From Desulfobulbaceae bacterium DB1 (lineage in GTDB: Bacteria; Desulfobacterota; Desulfobulbia; Desulfobulbales; SURF-16): a stretch of 64,000 nucleotides of DNA. Below are positions 36,310 through 44,792 of the stretch, piece after piece (the first letter of the stretch is position 1; the number at the start of each line of letters is the position of its first letter). The translations under genes and the position numbers were made by a program. The notes under the pieces are model-generated. The model ran no database searches. It saw only the letters and a list, made by a program, of their open reading frames with translations, and had not been told where the DNA came from. The DNA is taken from contig MQUF01000012.1 of the NCBI GenBank assembly GCA_001914235.1, positions 1 through 64,000 of the forward strand, read 5' to 3'.

Positions 36310-37572
36310 TTAAAAGGTTCGTCTGTTCGTCACGCCGTTGGTCGGTTGCTGGATGCCGCTGGTGCCGGTGATCGCCCCGTGAAAGTGGCAGCGCTCGCAT
36401 TGCTGGGGATAGCCGCCGTGACATGTTGCGCATTGAAATTTTGCGTACGGATAGTCATTGCCGACACTCATGGTGGAATGGTGGATGCTCTCCCAGGTGG
36501 CGCCACCCTTGTCGTGGCACTGGTCGCACAGGTAGGAGAGATTGTAACCGTCGGTGATTGTCCCGGTTAAGGGAATGCGATTGATCTTCCGGCGCAGGAG
36601 ATAGCGATTGGGCGAGCCGTGCGGTTCGTGGCAATCGAGACAGGAAAGGACGTAACCGAGGCTGCCGCTGCCGACGGTGTAAGGTGTTCTCACCCGGATG
36701 TCGCCGTCCGCATTGCCCTTGCCGTGTTTTTCATTGTTCCAGTCGATTTTTTTGAGATTCCGGCCGAGGGTGGTGCTGTAGATGGTGTTCACCGCGTCGT
36801 GGCAGTCGGTGCAGAAGGTGTTGTAGTCCGGGGTGAGGGAGCCGTCACTGGTTCCCGTGGCGCCCGGCTCATAGGTGACGGCGGAATTATAGTAGTAGGG
36901 GGATTGGTATTTGTTGACGCTGGATACGTCCATGCGCTCGGATGCGTCGTTTCCCCACAGGTCGAAGTGGTCGGTCGGCCGGGAGATGGCGGTGTAGGCC
37001 GGGTCGGTGACATTGGCCTTGTTGCGCCGGGCGAGATGCGGATTGTGGCAGGCGGTGCAGGGATTGGAGGTGGCTTTGAAATAGCTGAACTTCGGTTCGG
37101 CAAATACAACGATATCGTTCAGGTTATGGTATGATGCCTGGTTGAACGCCTCAAAGATGCCCGCGGGCGAACTCGTCGTGTAGCCGCCGAAGGTGGCGGT
37201 ATAGTCCTTGTTGTCGATGCCGCCGGACTGGAGCGAGGAGGACGTGGTGTGGCAATAAAAGCAGAAGTTGTCCGACTGCGCGTAGGGCTTGACCGTGGCC
37301 GTGGTGTCGAAGTTGGCGGCAAACAGGGCAAAGGGCGAGGCGCTGCCGGATTGGGGCGTCGGTTCAGCGCCGTCGATGCCGGCGTGCTGTTCGTGGCAAT
37401 GGGCGCAATTGCCTTGGGAATAATCGGGCAAGACCGTCCGTTTTACCCCGGTTGTCCCTCCGTGGGCTGAGTCGGTATATGTGCCGGCGTGGAGAGGTTG
37501 GGTGACGCCGATCGCCGTCATGGCGAGAAAAGAAAAAAGAAAGCGATATCGTGTCATCGTGTGCGCTGTCAT
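36310..37572 (-). CDS. 8-heme cytochrome c family protein
   Basis: 420 residues with a signal peptide (YRFLFSFLAMTAIGVTQPLHA) and eight CXXCH sites: CAHCH, CFYCH, CTACH, CTDCH, CLDCH, CDQCH, CATCH and CERCH. Long heme-free stretches between the first four sites suggest a domain with surface loops, unlike the compact 12-heme proteins. CLDCHEPHGSPNRYLLRR is typical of the doubled-CXXCH/paired-heme families. Location is periplasmic or outer surface. Two ATGs are possible, 37572 and 37557; the second gives the cleaner signal peptide. Confidence 0.88.
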   Translation of the reverse strand: MTAHTMTRYRFLFSFLAMTAIGVTQPLHAGTYTDSAHGGTTGVKRTVLPDYSQGNCAHCHEQHAGIDGAEPTPQSGSASPFALFAANFDTTATVKPYAQSDNFCFYCHTTSSSLQSGGIDNKDYTATFGGYTTSSPAGIFEAFNQASYHNLNDIVVFAEPKFSYFKATSNPCTACHNPHLARRNKANVTDPAYTAISRPTDHFDLWGNDASERMDVSSVNKYQSPYYYNSAVTYEPGATGTSDGSLTPDYNTFCTDCHDAVNTIYSTTLGRNLKKIDWNNEKHGKGNADGDIRVRTPYTVGSGSLGYVLSCLDCHEPHGSPNRYLLRRKINRIPLTGTITDGYNLSYLCDQCHDKGGATWESIHHSTMSVGNDYPYAKFQCATCHGGYPQQCERCHFHGAITGTSGIQQPTNGVTNRRTF

Positions 37573-37679
37573 GCGGGAACCCCGGCTGAGATGAAAAGGA
37601 AGCGAATGCGACTCTTTGGTAAAATGTAGCAGGATGGGGGCTGTTTTTCAAATAGAGATTGCCTGGCGTGACTGAAAAA

Positions 37680-37708
37680 AAAAGAGCACGAACTCTTCGT
37701 GCTCTTTT
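37680..37708. terminator. Intrinsic terminator
   Basis: AAAAGAGCACGAA (37680-37692) pairs with TTCGTGCTCTTTT (37696-37708) over 13 bp with a CTC loop, and there are A- and T-rich flanks. It follows the minus-strand PilZ gene ending at 37733 and separates it from the 8-heme cytochrome gene. Confidence 0.85.
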
Positions 37709-37732
37709 GGATGATGATCTCTTTCATCTTTA

Positions 37733-38164
37733 TTAAAAATAATACATGTCTGTTTGCGGTTTCAGCATTGTTGTTTCGTTTAATTGGGCTTCCTGGGCGA
37801 GCTGGGGGATGTTGGCGTTATCCAGGATAAATCGTTCAAGCTGCTGAAGCTGGCCGGGAGTCAAGTCTCCGAAAAGAATTCTTCGCTGTTTGATGACCGG
37901 TTTACTGGTGCTTGATTTTGAAATAGTCGTATCGGAAATCGTGGTGAATGGAATTTCATCCATATAATGGTCGTTATAGCCGAAAAGGATGCCCCTTTCC
38001 GGCGGCTTCTCCGTCAAATACTCTTTGTCCACATAATTAAATGCTATGCCTCCCATGCCGATATCGACAACCTTACCGAAGTTGTAATGGAGAACATACA
38101 TTTCTTTTTTTGGTTTAAATCTGGGGAATCTCCTTTTGTTCAGTACGTTGTAGTGGGAAGTCAT
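37733..38164 (-). CDS. PilZ-domain protein
   Basis: A 143-residue cytosolic protein. The c-di-GMP motif RxxxR is seen as R11-R-F-P-R15, and the second motif as D34-I-G-M-G-G, where the usual Ser is Gly. A C-terminal tail (LTPGQLQQLERFILDNAN) resembles the extension of single-domain PilZ proteins. It should bind c-di-GMP and regulate a partner protein, but the Ser-to-Gly change may weaken binding. A partial RegA-like box lies 88-102 nt upstream (38252-38266). Confidence 0.82.
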   Translation of the reverse strand: MTSHYNVLNKRRFPRFKPKKEMYVLHYNFGKVVDIGMGGIAFNYVDKEYLTEKPPERGILFGYNDHYMDEIPFTTISDTTISKSSTSKPVIKQRRILFGDLTPGQLQQLERFILDNANIPQLAQEAQLNETTMLKPQTDMYYF

Positions 38165-38550
38165 TTTTCGCCCCTCATTAAATTAGTACGGTATGTGGTT
38201 TGAGAGAATCATCGATTTTATCTTTAGCAAAAAAAAAAACGAGTTGGAATAGGGCAAATTGTCGCAGAGTCAGCGTTTTTACTGGTTTTTTCTTTTTGCC
38301 GGGTGGTTGAGATTGTTGGGGGAGAAAAAAGATAATGCCGTAATAACATCATGTTATGTCGCTATTTGTCGACAGCTTGCCGAGCAATCCACAAAAGAAA
38401 AGATCCTGCGGGTCATGGGGTGAACACGTGGTGTTATTGACAATGGAAAATGAAAATGGTAGGTGAAAAATCAAACATATAACGGCGGGATTTCAAAGCT
38501 ATTCTTTGATTTCGCCATTGTGAAATGAAAAAACGGATTGGGTAGGAAAA
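38165..38550. other. Divergent intergenic region with regulatory dyads
   Basis: About 386 nt between the PilZ gene and the 10-heme cytochrome gene. It holds a partial copy of the shared dyad (38252-38266) and a perfect 15-nt inverted repeat ATAACATCATGTTAT at 38343-38357, an operator candidate. No ORF is supported. Confidence 0.5.
38252..38266 (-). promoter_or_regulatory. Partial copy of the shared RegA-like dyad
   Basis: Minus strand reads TGCGACAATTTGCCC, identical to the 26694 and 44793 sites for 14 nt, but the last half-site (GCCGCA) is broken. It lies between PilZ and the 10-heme cytochrome gene. Confidence 0.35.
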
Positions 38551-39714
38551 ATGTTTTCTTCCGCAAAATTGATGAGACACGGTTCATGTTGTATGTTGAT
38601 TTTTTCCGTGCTGTTTTTTTTTAAGGCAGGCGTGGTCACTGCCGGGGAAATCAAGTTGCTGACGCCCGAGGCGACCAACATCGTCTATGCGCGGGTTCCC
38701 TCCTATTACGCGGTTGTTGAAGTCGGAGATAAAAATGCGGCGGATCAGCTGCGGGTCAAGGCCGGTTCGCTGAGTATCCCCCCGCTGGCCGTCCGTTCCG
38801 GCGGCGCGAGGTTTTATGCTCATTTCCAGCTTCCCCTTACTCCGGGGAACAACGTTTTTGCCCTGTCACCCGGCAACAAGCAGTTTACCATCGATTATAA
38901 GCCGATGCGCACCGTGCTCAATGTCAATTTCGATGTTCCCGGTGTCTACATGTTCCACCGGGCCGGAACCATGCAGCCTGAATGCCGGCAATGTCACGAA
39001 GTGGAAAAGCTGCCGAAGAAATTTTCCAACAAACCGCTTCCCTTCGGCATGAACTCCGCCATCTGCTACTCCTGCCATAGGCGAATCTTCGAGGATACCG
39101 CCTGGCATCACAGCCCGGCTGAGAGTCTGCTGTGCGAAACATGCCATCCGCAGGATGCCAAGGCCGGGAGATTTTTTGTTTCCAAGGGAAAGGATGCCGC
39201 TCTCTGTTATCGCTGCCATGTGGAAAAAGAAAGGGTGTGGAATAAAATGGCCTATGTTCATCAGCCTGTCGGCTTTGGCGTCTGTTCCATGTGTCATAAT
39301 CCCCATGGTGACGCCAATCGTTTTCAGCTGTGGGCGGACGGCAAGAAGGAACTGTGCATCAGTTGCCATGTGGACAAGGAAAAATATGTGACAAACGAGG
39401 TTGAGGGTATGACGGTGCACGGCATCATTAACGGCAGCGGCTGCGTCGCCTGTCATGACCCCCATGCCTCTGAAAACCCGTATATGCTTTACAAGCCGGT
39501 CAACGAACTGTGCACCGGCTGCCATAACGGACTGGCCGGTGTCGTCAAAGGACATCCTGTCGGCGGTCATCCCGTTGCCGGACCGACAAATCCCCTGCAG
39601 CCGGACAAGGAATTTAACTGCGCGAGTTGTCATAATCCTCATGGGTCGGTCTACCAGTATCTGCTGGTTGGCGATCTGTTGGGAGGGCACGTTTGTTCCA
39701 AGTGTCATAACTGA
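38551..39714 (+). CDS. 10-heme cytochrome c with N-terminal beta domain
   Basis: 387 residues. A signal peptide (CCMLIFSVLFFFKAGVVTAG) is followed by a heme-free domain of about 110 residues (IKLLTPEATNIVYARVPSYY...FALSPGNKQFTIDYKP). Ten CXXCH sites (CRQCH to CSKCH) follow, many as CHNPHG pairs typical of the doubled-CXXCH cytochrome family. It should be exported to the periplasm or cell surface. The stop at 39714 lies 110 nt before the preferred start of the NHL-type protein on the same strand, so the two may be co-transcribed. Confidence 0.92.
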   Translation: MFSSAKLMRHGSCCMLIFSVLFFFKAGVVTAGEIKLLTPEATNIVYARVPSYYAVVEVGDKNAADQLRVKAGSLSIPPLAVRSGGARFYAHFQLPLTPGNNVFALSPGNKQFTIDYKPMRTVLNVNFDVPGVYMFHRAGTMQPECRQCHEVEKLPKKFSNKPLPFGMNSAICYSCHRRIFEDTAWHHSPAESLLCETCHPQDAKAGRFFVSKGKDAALCYRCHVEKERVWNKMAYVHQPVGFGVCSMCHNPHGDANRFQLWADGKKELCISCHVDKEKYVTNEVEGMTVHGIINGSGCVACHDPHASENPYMLYKPVNELCTGCHNGLAGVVKGHPVGGHPVAGPTNPLQPDKEFNCASCHNPHGSVYQYLLVGDLLGGHVCSKCHN

Positions 39715-39824
39715 CGGTGGATTGTGAGCCGCTTTCGATTCTCCTAATGAATTCATCGGAATTACTTATCACATTCATGGACACAATAACCGGCAGCAGA
39801 TCAAATTGTTTTCCGCGGTCGGCA

Positions 39825-41051
39825 ATGCGGGTCATGCTGCCTCTTGTCTTCTGCTCGATTCTTCTTGCTGTCTTTGTCCCGTCCCTCCGCGCCCAGCAGG
39901 ATGACGGTTCGCCATGGCATGTCCCTGTCAAGACGGTTGCGATTATAACGGAAGATGATCAGGGTGCGCCGCTGCAGTTTCCCTCCATTGTTTTTTTTGA
40001 TAAAACGATGGATGAAACGTATGTGGTAACGGGTGGCAAGGGTCGGATTAGTGTGTACGGGTCTGATTATTTCCCAAAAATTTCCCTTGGTGTCGGCCGT
40101 GGAGTAGAAACGCCCAACGGTCTCCATGTCGCCGACGATGGGCGTCTTTTTGTCTGCCAGGGGCAGTCTGCCGGGAAACCTCCTCGGCTGACGATCCTGA
40201 ACGGTGCTTTTTTCCTTGAAAAGGAAATTACCTTTGCCGACATCCCGGGAGCCGAATCCTTTATTCCCGGCCGTCTTTCCGTCGGCATAAACGGCAATAT
40301 GTATATTGTTCCCACCAATATGCCCGGAGCGCTCGTTTTGGACAAGGACGGAAAATTTCTTCGTTGGCTGAAACCGAAGGATAAAGTGCAGGTCGAGGAA
40401 GAAGCGCCTGTTGCGGGGGAAGGCGTCGGCGGCTTGCGGGAATCGGAATCATTGGGCGATGCGACCGAAGAGGGCGAGCCTCAAGCCGAGACGCCGCCAG
40501 CCGGCAATGAGGAACCGCAACCCCGGGATCAACGGGCGGCGGAAATGGAAGGTTTACCGGAATTTCTCAGGCCGGTGACAAAAGAAGCCGAAGAAGGCGC
40601 GAATGTTACTGATCCGGCCGGGGCGGTACAATTGACGGATGTGGTGTGCGATTCCAAGGGGCATATTTATCTTTTGAGTGAAGAAACCAGTAAGGTGTAT
40701 GTCTATAACGCCGCGGAACAATATCTTTTTTCCTTCGGCCAGAAAGGCGGTTCCGAAGGCAAGATGAGTCGTCCTCGGGCGTTGGCGGTTGACGAGGAGA
40801 AAAAGAGCATCTATGTCGTTGATTATATGCGCCACACGATTCTGCTCTATAATTTTGCCGGACGATTTCTTTTTGAAATCGGCGGCTTTGGACGGTCGCC
40901 GCGCTGGTTTAATTTTCCGGCGGATCTGGCTTTGAACAGACAGGGAAATCTCATCGTGGCAGACCTCTTTAATAAGAGGGTGCAGGTGCTGGATGTGCAG
41001 TTTGAGGCCTCTGTTTCCTTGTTCGGCCCCGGCGATAAATCGGCGAAGTAG
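39825..41051 (+). CDS. Exported NHL-repeat beta-propeller protein
   Basis: About 408 residues. ATG 39825 is chosen because it gives a good signal peptide (RVMLPLVFCSILLAVFVPSLRAQ). Earlier ATG/GTG starts at 39717, 39747 and 39777 cannot be excluded. Propeller blades are visible (TPNGLHVADDGRLFVCQGQ; RPRALAVDEEKKSIYVVDY; FPADLALNRQGNLIVADLFN). An acidic, Pro-rich insertion of about 100 residues lies in the middle. NHL proteins of this type are often co-encoded with multiheme cytochromes and may help in cytochrome assembly or docking (inference). It is convergent with the RegA gene, 11 nt apart. Confidence 0.8.
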   Translation: MRVMLPLVFCSILLAVFVPSLRAQQDDGSPWHVPVKTVAIITEDDQGAPLQFPSIVFFDKTMDETYVVTGGKGRISVYGSDYFPKISLGVGRGVETPNGLHVADDGRLFVCQGQSAGKPPRLTILNGAFFLEKEITFADIPGAESFIPGRLSVGINGNMYIVPTNMPGALVLDKDGKFLRWLKPKDKVQVEEEAPVAGEGVGGLRESESLGDATEEGEPQAETPPAGNEEPQPRDQRAAEMEGLPEFLRPVTKEAEEGANVTDPAGAVQLTDVVCDSKGHIYLLSEETSKVYVYNAAEQYLFSFGQKGGSEGKMSRPRALAVDEEKKSIYVVDYMRHTILLYNFAGRFLFEIGGFGRSPRWFNFPADLALNRQGNLIVADLFNKRVQVLDVQFEASVSLFGPGDKSAK

Positions 41052-41062
41052 CAGGAGGGAAG

Positions 41063-41596
41063 TTATTTGTCGGGTGGGTACTTGTAGAGCTTTCTTTGCA
41101 GGGTTCTTCGATGGATGCCAAGCCTTTTTGCTGTTTCCGAGATGTTGCCGCCGCAATCCGCCAGAACCCGGTTGATATGTTCCCATTCCGTTCTGGCCAG
41201 GGAGGGTGCCATGAAATCTTCCTCCTGGTTGTCGATTTCCACTTCGGGATTACGGGTAAATGCGTTCAGGATATCGCCCACGTCCGCGGGCTTCGGCAGG
41301 TAGTAAACAGCCCCTAATTTGACTGCATCCGTTGCCGTGGCAATGCTGCCGTAACCGGTTAAGACAACCGCTTTGAGCGCAGGGTCAATTTGCAGGGCAT
41401 CCCTGATCAGTTCAAGTCCCGATTTTCCGGGCATCTTCATGTCCACCACCGCGAGTTTCGGCTTGTGTCGCTCGATGATTTCCATGGCCTCATCGTAATT
41501 TGCCGCCATGTAAACGACGAATCCTCTGTTTTCAAAAGCCCTGCCCATCCTGCTTCGAAAAAGATCTTCATCGTCGACGATAAGAATAGCTTCCAT
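41063..41596 (-). CDS. regA: RegA/PrrA/ActR-type redox response regulator
   Basis: About 177 residues: receiver domain with D52 as phospho-acceptor (KLAVVDMKMPGKSG) and VLTGYGSIATATDAVKLGA, which is nearly diagnostic of the RegA family. The C-terminal Fis-type HTH is ISETAKRLGIHRRTLQRKL, very close to the DNA-binding helix of Rhodobacter RegA. Known members respond to redox state through RegB and bind GCGNC-N5-GNCGC. ATG 41596 is used; GGGGAG lies upstream at a somewhat long distance, and a GTG at 41629 is an alternative. It follows the RegB-type kinase gene on the same strand. Confidence 0.9.
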   Translation of the reverse strand: MEAILIVDDEDLFRSRMGRAFENRGFVVYMAANYDEAMEIIERHKPKLAVVDMKMPGKSGLELIRDALQIDPALKAVVLTGYGSIATATDAVKLGAVYYLPKPADVGDILNAFTRNPEVEIDNQEEDFMAPSLARTEWEHINRVLADCGGNISETAKRLGIHRRTLQRKLYKYPPDK

Positions 41597-41701
41597 TTGT
41601 AAAACGTTCTCCCCTGCATTTATAGTCACATCGGACCCGCCTCAAAATTACCCAGGCCGAATGCCGGACTTTCATGGTTTACTGTCGTCGGCCAACCTGG
41701 G

Positions 41702-43087
41702 TCAGCCATTGGTGTTTCTTCGCAAACGGCTTGCTTCAACCCGTTCCAGGGCAAAAGTAAGCACGGCGGTTGTTCCTTCCCCCGGTTTGGAGATGAGCTT
41801 TAAGTCGCCGCCGAATCGGTTGGCCATAATTTTAGCAAGATAGAGGCCAAGGCCCATGCCTTTTCCTGGTTGCTTGCTGGTGTAAAACGGTTCAATTGCT
41901 CGCTTGAGAAAATCCGGGTCCATGCCCGTCCCGTGATCCAACACTTCAAAATAAAGAAAATTTGCGTCTTTTCGGCATGTGATGTCAATCGGTGATCCCG
42001 GCTCAGAGGCATCCATGGCATTTTTCATGAGTTCCCGGATGGTGCGGGTCAAGGTGCGAACCGGCATCACGACCTGAAGATCACCAACCTGGTTGATAAA
42101 ATTGACCTGTTGCAGATTCTCAAAATTGAACAAGGCCATGGCTTCATACACTAGCTCTTTAATGCTGAATTTGTCAACCGCTTCTCCAAGAAGTTTACCG
42201 CTGTCGGCCGACATCTGGTAAAGGATTTCCTTGCAGCGTGATACTTGATCGCGGATAAGCCGTGTATCGTCTATTAAATTTTTGTCGCCACCGTTTTTTT
42301 TGAAATGAAAGAGCATTTCGCCGGCGGCCACGGCAATGGTGGAGAGCGGTGTGGAAAATTCATGGGCCGCGCCGGCGGCAAAAGTGGCCAGGGAGGCGAG
42401 TTTTTCGTTTCGCATTTTTTCTTCGTCAAGTTCCTTGCGCACGGCTTCCTGTTCCTGCATGTTTTTTTTGATCTGGCCCACCGGGTAGACAATAAGAATA
42501 ACCACCAGGAAAAAGATGAAAAACATGAAATAACTGTGGCTGCGCAAATAGGCATCCATTTGATTGTTGAAAACAGCCAGGAGATCGGGTTGCAAGCCGG
42601 CCAGGTCTGAGCCTGCCAGCAGGGAATGGTCAAGCCGGGCCGGATCGGAAAAATAAAAAAAGAGTGAGTAACAGAAGACAGTGAAGCCGGCAAGGGAGTA
42701 AGAACAAGTTTTTTCCAGCAACAAGGCGCCCAGGACAATATAAATGATGAAAAGAATGTTCAAGGGGTTGAAAATGGAAACAACATTGAAAAAGAGCAGA
42801 GTCATCAATGTCACGTCAAGCGACATGACCAGCGACGGCATCCTGCAGGGAATTTCTTTTTTTGCCCGCAATAGACCGTAAAGCAGAATGTTGCTGATCA
42901 GGCCAAGGCCGATGGTTATATAAGCCTGGGGGGGTGAAATTGAAAGGTGAAAAATTTTCAAGCTGAAGAAGAGCAGCAGAATTTGGCAGGCAATGGTTGC
43001 CCAGCGGAGGCGAAGAAGCCAGAGAAACGTGATGTTCTGCTTGCTGTACGAGGTTGGGGATATGATTTTTTGATCGGTTGTATTCAC
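41702..43087 (-). CDS. regB: RegB/PrrB-type redox-sensing histidine kinase
   Basis: 461 residues: six membrane helices in the first 215 residues, then a kinase core. The RegB-type H-box AAGAAHEFSTPLSTIA contains H242. The redox-active Cys of RegB has a match in SRCKEIL, C285, 43 residues after the His (40 in Rhodobacter RegB). The segment VSIFNPLNILFII resembles the quinone-binding loop (GGxxNPF), though only partly. N and G boxes are present (MKNAMDAS, DHGTGMD, GKGMGLGLYLA). It senses the quinone/thiol state and phosphorylates RegA, judging by family. Confidence 0.9.
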   Translation of the reverse strand: MNTTDQKIISPTSYSKQNITFLWLLRLRWATIACQILLLFFSLKIFHLSISPPQAYITIGLGLISNILLYGLLRAKKEIPCRMPSLVMSLDVTLMTLLFFNVVSIFNPLNILFIIYIVLGALLLEKTCSYSLAGFTVFCYSLFFYFSDPARLDHSLLAGSDLAGLQPDLLAVFNNQMDAYLRSHSYFMFFIFFLVVILIVYPVGQIKKNMQEQEAVRKELDEEKMRNEKLASLATFAAGAAHEFSTPLSTIAVAAGEMLFHFKKNGGDKNLIDDTRLIRDQVSRCKEILYQMSADSGKLLGEAVDKFSIKELVYEAMALFNFENLQQVNFINQVGDLQVVMPVRTLTRTIRELMKNAMDASEPGSPIDITCRKDANFLYFEVLDHGTGMDPDFLKRAIEPFYTSKQPGKGMGLGLYLAKIMANRFGGDLKLISKPGEGTTAVLTFALERVEASRLRRNTNG

Positions 43088-43393
43088 TGAATATTCCTTC
43101 TGGAGGCCGCAAGACGGAAATCAGGAGTCAGTATCACAAAACCGGGAGCAGGACCTTTTTCCGGCTAAGAAATTGCGCGCATAGGTTCTGCTTGCAAATC
43201 GAGTCAGTTGCGGATGGATGCCGGTTCGTTCCTTTGCCGCATGTTATTCCGGCTCCTGTCTCCTGAACAGCAACAAAAAAAATGAATATGCGACATTATA
43301 CCACATCTGTACAAATCATTATGTGTGTTAAATACTTTTCAGGGTAACTTGTCAATTTATTCATCAACTGACAACGCTAAAATGGAGGAGCTC
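43088..43393. other. Intergenic region between regB and the TusA-like gene
   Basis: About 306 nt between divergent genes. It should hold the promoters of regBA and of the TusA-like gene. A GCGGC half-site stands near 43240 on the minus strand, but no full dyad was found. No ORF is supported. Confidence 0.4.
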
Positions 43394-43630
43394 ATGGATG
43401 TGAAGGCTGATTTGACGTTGGACGCAAAAGGATTAAGCTGTCCCATGCCGTTGCTTAAGACCAAGCAGTTTATTGGTAAAATCAAGCTGGGCGAGGTGCT
43501 TGAGGTGCTGGGCACGGATCCGGGGTCAAAAAACGATCTCCCGGGCTGGTGCGAGCGATCGGGACATGAGTTTCTCGGCGCTGAAGACGGCGGTGGTTTT
43601 TTCAAGTTTTATATTCGACGCGGAAAATAA
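43394..43630 (+). CDS. TusA/SirA-family sulfur-carrier protein
   Basis: A protein of about 78 residues with the family signature LSCPMPLLKTK (CPxP), including the catalytic Cys. The C-terminal LPGWCERSGHEFLGA contains a second Cys, often seen in the YeeD/TusA relatives of anaerobes. TusA-like proteins carry persulfide sulfur in tRNA thiolation or dissimilatory sulfur metabolism. ATG 43394 is chosen because GGAGGAGCTC stands directly before it. A hairpin and a tetranucleotide repeat follow the stop. Confidence 0.9.
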   Translation: MDVKADLTLDAKGLSCPMPLLKTKQFIGKIKLGEVLEVLGTDPGSKNDLPGWCERSGHEFLGAEDGGGFFKFYIRRGK

Positions 43631-43640
43631 TTCCTGCCGG

Positions 43641-43675
43641 GGAAAATCCGGGGATTTCTTTTCCTCGGATTTTCC
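43641..43675 (+). terminator. Hairpin after the TusA-like gene
   Basis: GGAAAATCCG (43641-43650) pairs with CGGATTTTCC (43666-43675), loop of 15 nt. It directly precedes the ACCT repeat, with no U-run after it. Confidence 0.5.
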
Positions 43676-43724
43676 TACCTACCTACCTACCTACCTACCT
43701 ACCTACCTACCTACCTACCTACCT
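43674..43724. repeat. (ACCT)12 tetranucleotide microsatellite
   Basis: Twelve perfect ACCT units cover 43677-43724, preceded by a partial CCT. The other strand is (AGGT)n, with GG pairs every four bases. All three forward frames read Pro-Thr-Tyr-Leu repeats, while reverse frames contain TAG stops. It lies between a TusA-like gene and a PilZ gene, not inside a recognised CDS. Its length makes slippage likely. Confidence 0.95.
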
Positions 43725-43870
43725 GTTGCCTTGTCGGCTGCTGCGGCAATCCCTGTTTTTTTCTGAAGTTGCATTCGTGGAATCAAATTAACAACTGTAC
43801 GTGCTTACAAGCGGGGCTATCAGGCCAAATTTTCAGCATGATACACCTGGCGAGACACTTTTTCAGGGTG

Positions 43871-43887
43871 CGACAATTCACCGCATA
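43871..43887 (+). promoter_or_regulatory. RegA-like dyad upstream of a PilZ gene
   Basis: TGCGACAATTCACCGCA differs from the 26694 and 44793 sites at two positions in the centre and keeps the outer GCGAC and CCGC halves. It lies 134 nt before the PilZ start at 44021. Confidence 0.4.
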
Positions 43888-44020
43888 CCGCCACAGGGGG
43901 ATCTGTGTTATTAATTAAATTAATTGATTGTTAATTCTATTTTTTTTGTAATGTCGGTTGCGCCTGCATCAGGTTTGCGGCCGCAAAGGTTGTGAAGATA
44001 ATAAAGTCCGGGGAGCAATA

Positions 44021-44338
44021 ATGAAAATGGAAGGTGACAGCACAACCGTTTTATCCGACGGCAGGTTGGCAAAACGACTTACCTGTGAACAGTTCGGCGG
44101 CGAATCGACAATGATGCTTGAGATACGTGCTCTTTCCCTGGACAGCATGGAGGCCCGTTTGCTGAACATCAGCGAAACCGGCATGGGCATCATGACCGAC
44201 GGCGAACTTGAGCTTGGTCAAATGGTCAATATAGCTGGTAATGCCCAGGAAAATATGTCGAAAAAGGCGGTCGTTATGTGGTCGCGAAGAGATAATCAGG
44301 GGTTCAGGTCCGGGTTGAAATTTATCCGGGCAAGTTGA
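44021..44338 (+). CDS. PilZ-domain protein (short)
   Basis: About 105 residues. The PilZ motifs are RLAKR (RxxxR, R15-R19) and NISETGMGI (N-x-S-x-x-G), both complete, so c-di-GMP binding is expected. The rest is a compact beta-barrel pattern ending in RSGLKFIRAS. ATG 44021 has GGGGAGCAATA in front. It stands alone between the microsatellite and an OmcS-like cytochrome gene, and may link c-di-GMP level to surface electron transfer or motility. Confidence 0.82.
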   Translation: MKMEGDSTTVLSDGRLAKRLTCEQFGGESTMMLEIRALSLDSMEARLLNISETGMGIMTDGELELGQMVNIAGNAQENMSKKAVVMWSRRDNQGFRSGLKFIRAS

Positions 44339-44732
44339 TTTTCCCCTGCTTTTTTAAAAATGAAAAACGACATCGTTTGTTGTGTTTTTGCAGGTTTTAG
44401 CAAGGAGGCAGGTGAAAGAGGATGTGGGCTAAAAAAAATTAACTCCTCGCTTAACTTTTTTTAGTGTTTAAGTTTTTTTCATGCCGTAACTGTTCAATGT
44501 TTCAATAGTTAAGTTGTAGTGTTCAGGAGAAAATGTATCTCTAAATTTCAGAAAAGGTCGGGACGGTAATCGCGGCAAGCCGCGGCGACGGCCGGTTTGT
44601 CCTTGCCAGGTGATGATTCCGGTGGAAATGCACACTGACTGTGTGTTTGCCGGATTGAAGTTTTTTTAATATTTTAATGAGACTGGTTCAATAGTCTTGA
44701 TGAAAAGGAAGAGCGTACAATAAATTGATGAA

Positions 44733-44747
44733 TGGCATGTTTTATGC
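44733..44747 (+). promoter_or_regulatory. Sigma-54-like -24/-12 promoter
   Basis: TGGCATGTTTTATGC has GG and GC at the 12-nt phase of sigma-54 promoters. Predicted start is near 44759, about 120 nt before the cytochrome ATG at 44882. Same arrangement as at 26724-26740. Confidence 0.5.
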
Positions 44748-44792
44748 GACTCTGGTACATTGTGGGAAGAGGATAACGTTGGCGTGAGACGG

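Noticed and set aside
38343-38357. ATAACATCATGTTAT as an FNR/CRP site
   Set aside because: It is a perfect inverted repeat but does not match TTGAT-N4-ATCAA or TGTGA-N6-TCACA, so no regulator is assigned.
43674-43724. ACCT repeat as CRISPR array or telomere-like repeat
   Set aside because: There are no spacers and the unit is 4 nt, so it is a simple microsatellite.
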